From: Duganella radicis
Lineage (GTDB): Bacteria > Pseudomonadota > Gammaproteobacteria > Burkholderiales > Burkholderiaceae_D
Direction: 5' to 3'
Assembly: GCF_009720825.1 (NCBI RefSeq)
Contig: NZ_WNKY01000007.1
Location: 124,001-188,000 of the forward strand
DNA: 64,000 nucleotides
Under the pieces are notes generated by a model. The model saw only the letters and a program-made list of their open reading frames with translations. It did no database searches and was not told where the DNA came from. The position numbers and the translations under genes were made by a program. This document shows positions 17,194-26,190 of this stretch, piece by piece. Within the stretch, counting starts at the first letter, position 1, and every line of letters starts with the position of its first letter.

Positions 17194-18363
17194 ATGTCCG
17201 CACACACCACCTCCCCGTCCGCCCCACCGCACATCCACTGGGAGGAGAATGGCGAGCAGCGCTCGGCGCGCTGGCGTTCGGAAGCCGGCATGCCGCCGCC
17301 GAAGCGCGTGGTCATCGCCGACGACCGTACCAACGCCGACGTAGCCTATCGCCTGGCCTGCGAAGGCACGGCCCTGCTGTGGCGCGGCGACTTCCAGAAT
17401 GCGCGCCAACTGCTGCAAGCCCTGGCGCGCCGCGCCGACCATAAAGGCGGCAAAGGCAAAAAGGCCAAGCCGGCCAAGATCCCTGCCACGCCGACCGAAG
17501 CCTTCCACCTGCATCGCCAGGCCCAATCGCAACGCGCCCGCACGCTGGCCATGCTGCTGATTCCTTTCGACGAGGGCTACACCATTCCGCTGCGCCGCGC
17601 GCCAGACGTCAAGCTGGCTTGCAATGAAGCGTATGGGCGTTACGAAGAACCGTTCATCGCCTCGATGCGCGAGCTGCTTGGTTTGATCGGCGCGCACGAA
17701 TGGCGTCGCACCGGCGTGGAAATTCCAGCGCTGGGCGCGCGCATCCACCCGCACTACGGCGTGTTCTCGCCGGTGCGCGGCGAATACGTGCAAATGGTGG
17801 CCGATGCGCCGCTGCCCAAAGGTGCGTCGCTGGCGTTCGACATCGGCGTCGGCACCGGCGTGCTGTCGGCGGTGCTGGCCAGGCGCGGCGTGGCGCGCGT
17901 GATCGCCACCGATCAGGATCAGCGTGCGCTCAGCTGCGCGCGCGAGAACCTGGCGCTGCTCGGCCTCGACGACAAAGTTGAGTTGCAGGTCGCAGACCTG
18001 TTCCCCGAAGGCCGCGCGCCGCTGGTGGTGTGCAATCCGCCGTGGGTGCCGGCACGTCCAAGCTCACCGATCGAATACGCCGTCTACGATCCGGACAGCC
18101 GCATGCTGCGCGGCTTCCTGGCCGGCCTGTCGGCCCACCTGACGCCCGGCGGCGAAGGTTGGCTGATCCTGTCCGACCTGGCCGAGCATCTGGGCCTGCG
18201 GCCACGCGCACAACTGCTGGAATGGATCGCCGCCGCCGGGCTGAAAGTGATCGACCGCATCGACGTCCGCCCGATCCACCCGCGCGCCGCCGACGCCACC
18301 GATCCCCTGCACGCAGCCCGCGCCGCCGAGGTCACATCGCTGTGGAAACTGGCCACCGCTTAA
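17194..18363 (+). CDS. Class I SAM-dependent methyltransferase
   Basis: 389 residues. The Rossmann motif I is AFDIGVGTGVLSAVLARRG starting near residue 215. An acidic motif (VIATDQDQRAL) follows, and the N-[DP]-P-[WY] motif NPPW lies near residue 281. NPPW-type motifs are typical of enzymes that methylate exocyclic or side-chain amide nitrogens (RsmC/RlmG or HemK/PrmC relatives). A 200-residue N-terminal domain with a basic Lys-rich loop (residues 86-98) precedes it and could bind RNA. The substrate cannot be assigned. A TATAAT lies at 17132-17137 but lacks a convincing -35 element. Confidence 0.85.
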   Translation: MSAHTTSPSAPPHIHWEENGEQRSARWRSEAGMPPPKRVVIADDRTNADVAYRLACEGTALLWRGDFQNARQLLQALARRADHKGGKGKKAKPAKIPATPTEAFHLHRQAQSQRARTLAMLLIPFDEGYTIPLRRAPDVKLACNEAYGRYEEPFIASMRELLGLIGAHEWRRTGVEIPALGARIHPHYGVFSPVRGEYVQMVADAPLPKGASLAFDIGVGTGVLSAVLARRGVARVIATDQDQRALSCARENLALLGLDDKVELQVADLFPEGRAPLVVCNPPWVPARPSSPIEYAVYDPDSRMLRGFLAGLSAHLTPGGEGWLILSDLAEHLGLRPRAQLLEWIAAAGLKVIDRIDVRPIHPRAADATDPLHAARAAEVTSLWKLATA

Positions 18364-18369
18364 GCCGGC

Positions 18370-18398
18370 TTGCGCAATGCGACATACTTGTATATAAT
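18370..18398 (+). promoter_or_regulatory. Promoter of tRNA-fMet
   Basis: A -35 element TTGCGC (18370-18375), a 17-base spacer and a perfect -10 TATAAT (18393-18398) lie 12 bases before the mature tRNA 5' end. Spacing and position fit a sigma-70 stable-RNA promoter. Confidence 0.75.
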
Positions 18399-18410
18399 TA
18401 TGGCCTCAGA

Positions 18411-18487
18411 CGCGGGGTGGAGCAGTCTGGCAGCTCGTCGGGCTCATAACCCGAAGGTCACAGGTTCAAATCCTGTCCCCGCAACCA
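18411..18487 (+). tRNA. Initiator tRNA-fMet (CAT)
   Basis: 77 nt with encoded CCA. The anticodon loop reads CTCATAA. The first base C opposes A72 (acceptor CGCGGGG with CCCCGCA), giving the unpaired C1-A72 that marks initiator tRNAs. The anticodon stem carries three consecutive G-C pairs (TCGGG/CCCGA), also diagnostic. The T arm with TTCAAAT is intact. Confidence 0.97.
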
Positions 18488-18495
18488 GATTCGAT

Positions 18496-18533
18496 AAGCC
18501 GTTGATTTTCCTTAGAAAATCAACGGCTTTTTC
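18496..18533 (+). terminator. Rho-independent terminator of tRNA-fMet
   Basis: A near-perfect hairpin with arms AAGCCGTTGATTTT and AAAATCAACGGCTT around a six-base loop runs directly into a T run. It ends just before the stop of the convergent PEP-CTERM gene and may serve both strands. Confidence 0.9.
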
Positions 18534-18536
18534 ACT

Positions 18537-19604
18537 TTATGCCGCCAGTTTGCGACGACGCGCAAGCAGGCCGCAAAGGGCGAGGCCGCCCAGCAGCATG
18601 GCGTAGGTTTCTGGCTCAGGCACCGGCGTCAAAAGAATCGCGCCACACTGGCTGCCGGCGGCATTGCATCCCCATGCAGAAATTTGGCCCGCACCATTCA
18701 CGTCTTCAACCGACAAGATGCTCCAGGAATTGGGCGTTGCCAGCACGTCTTGCAGATAATAATAGCTGCCGTCACGCCAGATCATGCCGGTGGTGCCGAA
18801 CTCGTTGTAGCCGACCACCGTCCCCGAATCATCAATGCCTACCGCCCCATACATCGATAACACCTGGTAGTTCCCGTTGTCCCAGACAAAGGACACGGAA
18901 CCGTTGAACGAGCGGTCGTACTGCATCGTGCCCGCGACTTGACCGGAACTATTAATATCGTGTGCGGAGGACCACCCACTATCAGAGTAGGCGCCACCGA
19001 TATCGATAATGGAATTATTCTTGTAAATCACGGCGTGGCCGACGCCATTGGCCGCGGTCGCCTGGCCCACCGCGTCCCCCGCAGCGTTCACCCCATAGGC
19101 ATAACTGCTAGTGCCGCCGCTCAGCGTCCCCAAGTCTTGCGCCGCTCCACCGTTGCTTGAGTAAAAAGCGTGGACTTCCCCCGAGGCGGTTTGAGCCGAG
19201 CCTACCACGACTCCGCTGTCATTCATATTGCCCAATGCGCTGTAGCCACCTCCGAGGCCCAGCGCGGTGATGGTGCCGCCGGAGGCAAAATAAACCTGGC
19301 TGCCAGGGTAATTCAGGCTGCTGTTCCCTGCAATCTGGCCGGAAGCATTAATTGCCTGCGCATAGACCACACCATTGATGGGCGGCGTGATGGCGGAACT
19401 ATTACCAGACGTAATAAAAGCCGCAAGGTTCGAACCGACGTAAGTTAGCCCGACCATTTGACCATTTGAGCTGACTCGCCCCGGCGTGGTACTGGTGGAA
19501 GTCGCAAACGACTGCACGGTGTATTTAGGCACGGTGCCCGCATGGGCGCTGGCAGCAAAGGCGGCCATGAGCAGCGCACCGATTGTAGTGGTCCAAAGTT
19601 TCAT
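18537..19604 (-). CDS. PEP-CTERM sorting-signal protein with HAF-type repeats
   Basis: 355 residues from MKLWTTTIGALLMAAFAASA; GGAGG lies six bases before this ATG, preferred over two Mets just upstream. An N-terminal Sec signal peptide ends near AHAG. The body has several degenerate repeats built around INxxGxxxG and DLGTLSGG, typical of the HAF repeat family of exported proteins. The C-terminus is a textbook PEP-CTERM: VPEPETYAML, a hydrophobic span and RRRK. Exosortase recognises this signal and releases the protein at the cell surface, often with exopolysaccharide. The exosortase is not in this window. Base composition is visibly lower in GC than the neighbours. Confidence 0.9.
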   Translation of the reverse strand: MKLWTTTIGALLMAAFAASAHAGTVPKYTVQSFATSTSTTPGRVSSNGQMVGLTYVGSNLAAFITSGNSSAITPPINGVVYAQAINASGQIAGNSSLNYPGSQVYFASGGTITALGLGGGYSALGNMNDSGVVVGSAQTASGEVHAFYSSNGGAAQDLGTLSGGTSSYAYGVNAAGDAVGQATAANGVGHAVIYKNNSIIDIGGAYSDSGWSSAHDINSSGQVAGTMQYDRSFNGSVSFVWDNGNYQVLSMYGAVGIDDSGTVVGYNEFGTTGMIWRDGSYYYLQDVLATPNSWSILSVEDVNGAGQISAWGCNAAGSQCGAILLTPVPEPETYAMLLGGLALCGLLARRRKLAA

Positions 19605-19797
19605 CAACATCCTCCATAAAACATTCATTATCCCAGAGTTGTTATTTTTAATGCTCTATTTAACAATATTTTTAAAAAATAATACTTTTGAAATAAAAGC
19701 ATCCTGATTGTTGACTTACAATGCCGGTTCTTTTCTCCTGTTCAGTTGACCTTTGGCATGTCACAATTTCTTTTTTCCCAGTCTCAAGGAGAAGCGC

Positions 19798-21462
19798 GTG
19801 AAGGAATCCGTGCCGCAGCAAGAAATCCCGACCATTGACGAGCCATCCAACCCTTCCCGTCGCCGCATCTTCCAGGCGGCCGGCGCTGCCGGGCTGGCGA
19901 CCACCCTGCCGGCGCTGACCGAGGCAGCGCCGGCCAAAGCCACTGCCGTCAAGGGCTCGCTCGACGAGAAGCTCAAGGCCAATATCAAGAACGTGGTGGT
20001 GATCTACCTCGAAAACCGCAGCTTCAATAATCTGTTCGCCAACTTCCCCGGCACCGCGCAGCCTTTGTCCGCCGCGCCGGCTGCCGCTTGCGTGCAGCGC
20101 GACCGCGATGGTTCGGTGCTGCCTTCGTTGCCGAAGATCTGGGGCGGCATGGTGCCGAATACGCAGGACATCGGCGGCAAAAAGTACGCGATCAAGGAAG
20201 ACGACATCAAGGGCCTGCCGAACGCGCCCTTCAAACTGATGGACACCGAGGGCAAGCCGCTGCCGGAAGCCGTCATCACGCGCGACCTGTGGCACCTGTT
20301 CTACCAGAACCAGATGCAGATCAACGACGGCAAGAACGACGGTTTCGCCGCGTGGGGCAACACCGGCGGCATGGTGATGGGCTACTACGGCGAGACCAAT
20401 AAAAACCTCGGCCTGTGGAAGATCGCCGAACAGTACACGCTGTGCGATAACTTCTTCATGGCGGCCTTCGGCGGCTCCTACCTGAACCACCAGTTCCTGA
20501 TCACCGGCCGCGTGCCCGAATACTTCAACGCCAAGGACACCGCGGCCAGGAAGAAGATCGCCGTACTGGATGACGGGCCGACCGGCTTCCGCCTGTCCGT
20601 CACGCAGGACTCGCCAGCTTCCGCCATGGATGGCCATCCGAATTTCGTCAACAACGGCGCCATCACCCCGGACGGCTACGCGGTCAACACCATGGCACCG
20701 CCCTACCAGCCCAGCTACATCCGCCCGGCCTACGACGGCGATCCGCTGCACGCCGATCCAAAAGACGCCGGCACCCTGCCGCCGCAAACCTACGACACCA
20801 TCGGCGACCTGCTGTCGCGCAAAGGCGTGAGCTGGGCATGGTATGGCGGCGCGTGGCAAGCCGCCCTCGATGCGCGCGGCGGTGGCGAAAAGCCGAACTT
20901 CCAGTACCATCACCAGCCGTTCAACTACTTCAAGCAGTTCGCGCCCGGCACCAAGGCGCGCGAGGAACATCTGCGCGACGGCGGCATGGGCGACAGCCCG
21001 ATCTCCAACAAATTCATCGCCGACGCGGTGGCGGGCAAGCTGCCGGCCGTGACCTTCTACAAGCCGCAGGGGAACCTCAACCTGCACGCCGGTTACTCGG
21101 ACATCGAATCCGGCGACGCTCATATCGCCAACGTCATCGAGCATTTGAAGAAATCCCCGCAGTTCAAGAACATGCTGGTGGTGATCACCTTTGATGAAAA
21201 CGGCGGCTGGTGGGATCATGTGGCGCCGCCCAAGGGCGACCGCTGGGGCCCGGGCTCGCGCATCCCGGCCATCATCGTTTCGCCATATGCGAAAAAAGGC
21301 CACGTGGATCACAACTTCTACGACACCACCTCCATCATGCGCTTCATCACCCGTCTGCACGGCCTGCCGCTGCTGGAAGGTCTGAAGGCCCGCAACGAAG
21401 CCTTCGCCGCCCGCCGCGCCGCGCCGCCGGGCGACCTGACGGGAGCCCTGAGCTTCCGCTGA
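19798..21462 (+). CDS. Tat-exported acid phosphatase / phosphoesterase family protein
   Basis: 554 residues using a GTG start with GGAG six bases upstream; this start puts a twin-arginine signal (SRRRIFQAAGAAGLATT) near residue 35. The phosphoesterase family (phospholipase C and AcpA-like acid phosphatases) is shown by VVVIYLENRSFNNLF, with the nucleophile-proximal ENRSF, and by the late TFDENGGWWDHVAPP metal-binding motif. LITGRVPEYF and GPGSRIPAIIVSPYA are also family-typical. It should hydrolyse phosphomonoesters or phospholipids in the periplasm or outside the cell. The exact substrate is unknown. A terminator follows. Confidence 0.88.
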   Translation: MKESVPQQEIPTIDEPSNPSRRRIFQAAGAAGLATTLPALTEAAPAKATAVKGSLDEKLKANIKNVVVIYLENRSFNNLFANFPGTAQPLSAAPAAACVQRDRDGSVLPSLPKIWGGMVPNTQDIGGKKYAIKEDDIKGLPNAPFKLMDTEGKPLPEAVITRDLWHLFYQNQMQINDGKNDGFAAWGNTGGMVMGYYGETNKNLGLWKIAEQYTLCDNFFMAAFGGSYLNHQFLITGRVPEYFNAKDTAARKKIAVLDDGPTGFRLSVTQDSPASAMDGHPNFVNNGAITPDGYAVNTMAPPYQPSYIRPAYDGDPLHADPKDAGTLPPQTYDTIGDLLSRKGVSWAWYGGAWQAALDARGGGEKPNFQYHHQPFNYFKQFAPGTKAREEHLRDGGMGDSPISNKFIADAVAGKLPAVTFYKPQGNLNLHAGYSDIESGDAHIANVIEHLKKSPQFKNMLVVITFDENGGWWDHVAPPKGDRWGPGSRIPAIIVSPYAKKGHVDHNFYDTTSIMRFITRLHGLPLLEGLKARNEAFAARRAAPPGDLTGALSFR

Positions 21463-21507
21463 GTTTGCGCTTTGTGTTAAACTGCGCGCAATTCTGTAAG
21501 CTAACGA

Positions 21508-21540
21508 AGCCCGACTGCATCAGCCGGGCTTTTGTTTTTT
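21508..21540 (+). terminator. Rho-independent terminator after the phosphoesterase gene
   Basis: AGCCCG (21508-21513) pairs with CGGGCT around an 11-base loop and is followed by TTTGTTTTTT. It sits 45 bases after the phosphoesterase stop. Confidence 0.8.
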
Positions 21541-21544
21541 CCCG

Positions 21545-21769
21545 ATGAGAGATAAAAAAGATAACGCTACGTTCGACCTGCCGGGCTTTGCGCCCGCCGC
21601 GCCGCTCGAACCGGAAGCAAAGCGTGCGCCGCCGCCGCGCGTGCGCCGTGCCACGCTCAAGCAGGAGCAGCTGGAACTGCTGGAGCCGACCGACACCACC
21701 GGCCTGCCGCTCTGGGTGCGCGACGACAATCTCGACCTGACCGGCTTACCGGTATGGAAGCGTGACTGA
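21545..21769 (+). CDS. Small acidic/basic hypothetical protein
   Basis: 74 residues, MRDKKDNATFDLPGFAPAA onward. The centre is Pro/Arg-rich. The C-terminal third holds two similar short motifs, TGLPLWVRDD and TGLPVWKRD. The start lies four bases after a terminator T run with no Shine-Dalgarno sequence, so translation initiation is unclear. I call it real because codon usage fits and the C-terminal motif is duplicated, but no family is recognised. Confidence 0.5.
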   Translation: MRDKKDNATFDLPGFAPAAPLEPEAKRAPPPRVRRATLKQEQLELLEPTDTTGLPLWVRDDNLDLTGLPVWKRD

Positions 21770-21869
21770 TACGGCACAGCCGCAGTACGCTTCACAAACA
21801 CCTCCCGCACAGTCCACGCGCCGCCTGTTAGACTGTGTGCCACATCCTTCTTGAACAGGGTCCGCCACC

Positions 21870-23279
21870 ATGACTTCCACCTCCTTCGCCAGCCTGCCGC
21901 TGAGCCCCGCCTTCCTGGACAACCTCGACTCGCTCGGCTACAAGGAAATGACGGACATCCAGGCGCAAAGCCTGCCGTCCGTGCTGGAAGGCCGCGACCT
22001 GATCGCCCAGGCCAAGACCGGCAGCGGCAAGACCGCCGCCTTCGGCATCGGCATTCTGCACAAGCTGAATCCCGCCTGGTTCGCGGTGCAGGCACTGGTG
22101 CTGTGCCCCACGCGCGAACTGGCCGACCAGGTGGCTGGTGAACTGCGGCGCCTGGCCCGCTCCACCGGCAACGTCAAGGTGCTGGTGCTGACCGGCGGCT
22201 CGCCAATGCGCCCGCAAATCGCCTCGCTGGAACACGGCGCCCACATCATCGTCGGCACCCCGGGCCGCGTGCGCGACCACCTGGGCCGCCAGACGCTGGA
22301 CCTGTCGAAAGTCAGCACACTGGTGCTGGACGAGGCGGACCGCATGACCGACATGGGCTTCTACGACGAAATCGCCGGCATCGTCAGCGCCTGCCCGAAA
22401 CGCCGTCAGACCCTGCTGTTCTCGGCGACCTATCCAGACGACATCCGCCGCGCCACCGACGACTTCCTGGTCGATCCGGTGGAAGTGACGGTGGAAGCGC
22501 AGCACGACAACAGCCAGATCGAACAGCTGTTCTTCGAGATTGGCTTCGACCAGCGCAACGACGCCGTGGCGCGTCTGCTGGGCCACTACAAGCCGGTATC
22601 GGCCATCGCCTTCTGCAACACCAAGGTGCAATGCCGCGAGCTGGTGGAGTCGCTGCAAGAGAAAGGCTTCTCCGCACTGGCACTGTACGGTGAACTGGAG
22701 CAGCGTGAGCGCGACGAGATACTGGTACTGTTTGCCAACCGTAGCTGCTCTGTACTGGTGGCCACCGACGTGGCCGCGCGCGGCCTGGACATCCCCAATC
22801 TGGAAGCGGTGATCAACGTCGACGTCTCCAAGGACACCGAAGTGCACATCCACCGCGTAGGCCGTACCGGCCGTGGCGGCGAACAAGGCCTGGCGCTGTC
22901 ACTGTGCGCGCCGAACGAGAAGAAATGGGTCAAGCTGATCGAGGAATATCAGGGCCAGCCGGTCGAATGGTTCGATCTCGACAGCCTTGACGAAAGCGAC
23001 TACGCCGTCGATCCGGCGCCGATGATGACGCTGGTGATCTCCGGCGGCAAAAAGGACAAGCTGCGTCCGGGCGACGTCCTGGGCGCCCTGACCGGCGACG
23101 CGGGCCTGAGCAAGGAGCAAGTCGGCAAGATCAATGTGACCGAATTCCAGACCTACGTGGCGATCGATCGCCGCGTCGCCTACGACGCCTTCGCGCGCCT
23201 TAACAAAGGCAACCCGCTGGGTGGCGATTTTGGCGCCATCAAGGGCCGCAACTTCAAGATGCGCTTTATCGAGGCGTAA
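21870..23279 (+). CDS. dbpA: ATP-dependent RNA helicase DbpA
   Basis: 469 residues with all DEAD-box motifs: Q motif region, motif I AKTGSGKT, PTRELA, GTPGR, motif II DEAD, motif III SAT, and motif VI HRVGRTGRGG. After residue 390 comes the DbpA-specific C-terminal RNA-binding domain (DKLRPGDVLGALTGDAGL, ending NFKMRFIEA). DbpA binds hairpin 92 of 23S rRNA and acts in large-subunit assembly. The gene appears to stand alone. Confidence 0.95.
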   Translation: MTSTSFASLPLSPAFLDNLDSLGYKEMTDIQAQSLPSVLEGRDLIAQAKTGSGKTAAFGIGILHKLNPAWFAVQALVLCPTRELADQVAGELRRLARSTGNVKVLVLTGGSPMRPQIASLEHGAHIIVGTPGRVRDHLGRQTLDLSKVSTLVLDEADRMTDMGFYDEIAGIVSACPKRRQTLLFSATYPDDIRRATDDFLVDPVEVTVEAQHDNSQIEQLFFEIGFDQRNDAVARLLGHYKPVSAIAFCNTKVQCRELVESLQEKGFSALALYGELEQRERDEILVLFANRSCSVLVATDVAARGLDIPNLEAVINVDVSKDTEVHIHRVGRTGRGGEQGLALSLCAPNEKKWVKLIEEYQGQPVEWFDLDSLDESDYAVDPAPMMTLVISGGKKDKLRPGDVLGALTGDAGLSKEQVGKINVTEFQTYVAIDRRVAYDAFARLNKGNPLGGDFGAIKGRNFKMRFIEA

Positions 23280-23313
23280 ATACCCCTTTCGTGGAAGGCG
23301 CGCCGCGCGCCCT

Positions 23314-23341
23314 CCTCCTATGATGGTCAAAACATAGGAGG
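23314..23341 (+). repeat. Inverted repeat covering the ribosome binding site of the aldo/keto reductase remnant
   Basis: CCTCCTATG (23314-23322) and CATAGGAGG (23333-23341) are perfect 9-base inverted repeats around a 10-base loop. The right arm contains the AGGAGG Shine-Dalgarno of the next gene. TATGAT at 23319-23324 also looks like a -10 element. The dyad could therefore be an RNA hairpin that hides the RBS, or a DNA operator over the promoter. Confidence 0.6.
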
Positions 23342-23346
23342 AAGCC

Positions 23347-24117
23347 ATGAACTACCTGCATTTCGGCCGGCGCACGGTGGAGGAAAGCCTCAAGCGCCTC
23401 AAGACCGAGCGCATCGACCTGCTGTGGGCGCACATGGCCGACGGCGCCACGCCGCTCGACGAAATTCTGCGTGGCTTCGATGATCTGGTCCGCGCCGGCA
23501 AAATTCACTATGCTGGTCTGTCCAACTTCCCTGCATGGATGGTGTCACGCGCCGACCTGCTGGCGGAACTGCGCGGCTGGTCGCCGGTGGCAGGCATTCA
23601 GGTCGAATACAGCCTGGCGGAGCGCGGCGCGGACCGCGAATTCCTGCCGATGGCGGAAGCCTTGGGATTGGGCGCGGCACTGTGGTCGCCACTGGGCGGC
23701 GGCCTCCTGACCGGCAAATACCGCGACGGCAGCAAGGAAGGCCGCATGACCGGCTTGGGCGGCGTCCTGCTGCGCACCGAAAAAAGTGACCGCGAGACCG
23801 CCACGCTGGATGCGGTGCTGGCCATCGCGCAGGAGCTGGATGCGACGCCGAGCCACGTCGCCATCGCCTGGCTGCTCGATAAAGCGCGCAAGTCCAGCAC
23901 CGCGCTGGTGCCCATCCTCGGCTCGCGCACGCGCGCGCAACTGGATGGCACGCTGGGCGCGATCAATCTGCGTCTCAGCGCGGAGCAGGTACAGAAGCTG
24001 GATCAGGCCAGCGCCATCGTCATGGGAAATCCCTACGATATCGTGGCGCAAAGCGCCGGCAGTATCGCCGGCGGCCGCGCGGAGGCGCTGCGCCAGCAGC
24101 TGATTCCGCCAAGGTAA
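23347..24117 (+). CDS. Aldo/keto reductase, N-terminally truncated
   Basis: 256 residues, against roughly 330-350 for the family. It begins MNYLHFGRRTVEESLKRLKT, which joins directly to what is normally the fourth helix of the barrel. IDLLWAHMADGATPLDE, HYAGLSNFPAWMVS, WSPLGGGLLTGKYRDG and the NADP-binding LVPILGSRTRAQL are present. The first ~95 residues with catalytic Asp, Tyr and Lys are missing; only the His of WAHMAD remains. AGGAGG precedes the ATG, so it can be translated, but redox activity is unlikely. It may be a decayed gene, or a deletion that kept the original first codons. Confidence 0.75.
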   Translation: MNYLHFGRRTVEESLKRLKTERIDLLWAHMADGATPLDEILRGFDDLVRAGKIHYAGLSNFPAWMVSRADLLAELRGWSPVAGIQVEYSLAERGADREFLPMAEALGLGAALWSPLGGGLLTGKYRDGSKEGRMTGLGGVLLRTEKSDRETATLDAVLAIAQELDATPSHVAIAWLLDKARKSSTALVPILGSRTRAQLDGTLGAINLRLSAEQVQKLDQASAIVMGNPYDIVAQSAGSIAGGRAEALRQQLIPPR

Positions 24118-25311
24118 TCAGCGCTCGATGTGCGGCAGCAGCACGGTCAGGATGCCGAGCAGCGGCAGGTAGGAGCACAGCTGGTAGACGTAGGCGATGC
24201 CGTTGACGTCCGCCAGATGGCCCATGGCCGCCGCGCCGATGCCGCTGACACCAAACATCAGGCCAAAGAAAATCCCGGCGATCATGCCGACCTTGCCCGG
24301 CATGAGCTCCTGCGCAAACACCACGATGGCGGAGAAAGCCGACGAAATCACGAAGCCAATAATCACGGTCAGCGTCGCGGTCCAGAACAGATTCACATAC
24401 GGCAGCGCCAGCGTGAAGGGCGCGGCGCCGAGGATGGACATCCAGATCACACGCTTGCGGCCTATCTTGTCGCCGATCGGACCGCCCATGAAGGTGCCCG
24501 CAGCCACCGCGGCGAGGAACAGGAACAGATACATCTGCGCCGACGACACCGACACGCCAAATTTATCGATCAGATAGAAGGTGTAGTAGCTGGTCAGGCT
24601 GGACATGTAGACGTACTTGGAGAAGACCAGCAGCGCCAGCACGGTCAGCGCGCCATACACCTTCGCTTTAGGCAGAGGCGACACCGCAACCGCGGCGGCC
24701 TTGCGCGGCTGCGCCAGATGATGGCTATGCCAGCGGCTCACGTACACCAGCACCGCGATGGCGGCGGCCACCAGCAATCCAAACCAGGCGATGTTGGCCT
24801 GGCCACGGCCGATGATGACGGCAGCCGCCAACACCGGGCCAAGCGCGGAGCCGGCGTTGCCGCCCACCTGGAACAGCGACTGCGCAAAACCGAAGCGCCC
24901 GCCCGACGCGGCACGCGCCACGCGCGACGCCTCGGGGTGGAAGGTCGAGGAACCGACGCCAATCAGCGCCGACGACAGCAGCAGCGCATGGAAGGACGAG
25001 GCAAAGGACATCATCAGCACGCCGATCAGCGTGGCCACCATCCCCATCGGCAGCAGGAAGGGCATGGGACGGCGATCGGTATAAAGGCCGATCCACGGTT
25101 GCAGCAGCGAGGCGGTGCACTGGAAAGTCAGCGTAATCAGGCCGACCTGGGTGAAGCTCAGGCCAAATTCCGCCTTGAGCATGGGGTAGATCGAAGGCAG
25201 CATGGCCTGCGTCAGGTCGTTCAGCAGGTGGACCAATGCGACGGCGCCCAGTATCCGCATGACAGTTTCGCCGTGTGGACGGCTGATCGAGGTAGTGGCA
25301 GTAGTATTCAT
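24118..25311 (-). CDS. fsr: MFS efflux transporter, fosmidomycin-resistance (Fsr) family
   Basis: 397 residues from MNTTATTSISRPHGETVMRI with about twelve hydrophobic spans. Family signatures include VHLLNDLTQAMLPSIYPMLK in the first span, GVGSSTFHPEASRVAR, and QSLFQVGGNAGSALGP. Fsr proteins export fosmidomycin and related compounds by proton antiport. A much longer upstream frame runs through the divergent regulator and is not coding. The divergent AraC-type gene 54 bases away is its likely regulator. Confidence 0.9.
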   Translation of the reverse strand: MNTTATTSISRPHGETVMRILGAVALVHLLNDLTQAMLPSIYPMLKAEFGLSFTQVGLITLTFQCTASLLQPWIGLYTDRRPMPFLLPMGMVATLIGVLMMSFASSFHALLLSSALIGVGSSTFHPEASRVARAASGGRFGFAQSLFQVGGNAGSALGPVLAAAVIIGRGQANIAWFGLLVAAAIAVLVYVSRWHSHHLAQPRKAAAVAVSPLPKAKVYGALTVLALLVFSKYVYMSSLTSYYTFYLIDKFGVSVSSAQMYLFLFLAAVAAGTFMGGPIGDKIGRKRVIWMSILGAAPFTLALPYVNLFWTATLTVIIGFVISSAFSAIVVFAQELMPGKVGMIAGIFFGLMFGVSGIGAAAMGHLADVNGIAYVYQLCSYLPLLGILTVLLPHIER

Positions 25312-25365
25312 GGGATCAGTGTAATATGGTCGCGAATTCCTGATATTCCAACTATCGTCGAATAA

Positions 25366-26190
25366 ATGACAAATTCCGCCCGCAGCAGCGATCACTGTGA
25401 TTATCAGCGCGTGCCGCGCGTCGTCACCGCCATGGCGCGCGACGAGGTGCACGGCGTCTCGGTCGAACCGCACAGCCACGAGCGCGCGCAGCTGCTGTAT
25501 GCCACCGAAGGCCTGATGCGGGTGCGTACCGATTCCGGCGTGTGGATACTGCCGCCGCGCCGCGCGCTGTGGATACCGCCCGGCGTGGTGCATCATTGGA
25601 CGTCGCTCAGCAAGGTCACCATGCGCACCATCTACGTGGAGGCGGCCACGGCTCGGGCCTTCGGCGATAGCTGCCGCGTGATCGAAGTCACGCCCCTGCT
25701 GCGCGAGCTGATACTGGCGCTGCTGGACGAACCGATCGAATATCCGATACCGGGACGCGGCGAGCACGTGGCGATGCTGATCCTGTCCGAGCTGGCGGCG
25801 GCGGAGACGGTGCCGATTGCGATTCCATGGCCGCGCGACCGGCGGCTGGTGGCGGTGTGCTCGGCGATCATGGCCGATCCGGGCAGCAGCCGGAATATCG
25901 AGCAGTGGGCGGATGACGTGGGCGCCAGCGCGCGCACGCTGATCCGGCTATTCCCCAAGGAGACCGGCCTGCATTACCGGCAATGGGTCCAGCAGGTGCA
26001 TCTGGCCGAGGCGTTCAGCAGGCTGGCGCAAGGCCAGAGCGTGGGCGAGATGGCCACGGCGCTGGGCTACGCGAGTCCGAGCGCGTTCAGCGCCATGTTC
26101 CGCCGGATTCTCGGCAAGACGCCGCAGCACTACATGACCGAGTGGCGCACACCGCTGCCGCAGTCGCAGCCTACGCGGCGTCCAGCGTAA
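25366..26190 (+). CDS. AraC-family transcriptional regulator with cupin sensor domain
   Basis: 274 residues. The N-terminal cupin shows HSHERAQLLYATEGLMRV and LWIPPGVVHHW. The C-terminal double helix-turn-helix has ASARTLIRLFPKETGLHYRQW and ATALGYASPSAFSAMFRRILGK. Its arrangement, divergent from an MFS exporter, matches NimR/YeaM-type local regulators. Its 3' end overlaps the convergent histidine kinase gene by 20 bases. Confidence 0.9.
   Translation: MTNSARSSDHCDYQRVPRVVTAMARDEVHGVSVEPHSHERAQLLYATEGLMRVRTDSGVWILPPRRALWIPPGVVHHWTSLSKVTMRTIYVEAATARAFGDSCRVIEVTPLLRELILALLDEPIEYPIPGRGEHVAMLILSELAAAETVPIAIPWPRDRRLVAVCSAIMADPGSSRNIEQWADDVGASARTLIRLFPKETGLHYRQWVQQVHLAEAFSRLAQGQSVGEMATALGYASPSAFSAMFRRILGKTPQHYMTEWRTPLPQSQPTRRPA

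Noticed and set aside
21507-21545. Riboswitch or attenuator before the 74-residue protein
   Set aside because: The hairpin and T run fit a simple terminator for the upstream phosphoesterase gene. No alternative pairing or conserved aptamer was seen.
24118-25767. 549-residue version of the Fsr transporter
   Set aside because: The extra N-terminal 152 residues lie antisense to the AraC regulator and do not resemble a transporter. The start at 25311 gives a normal length.
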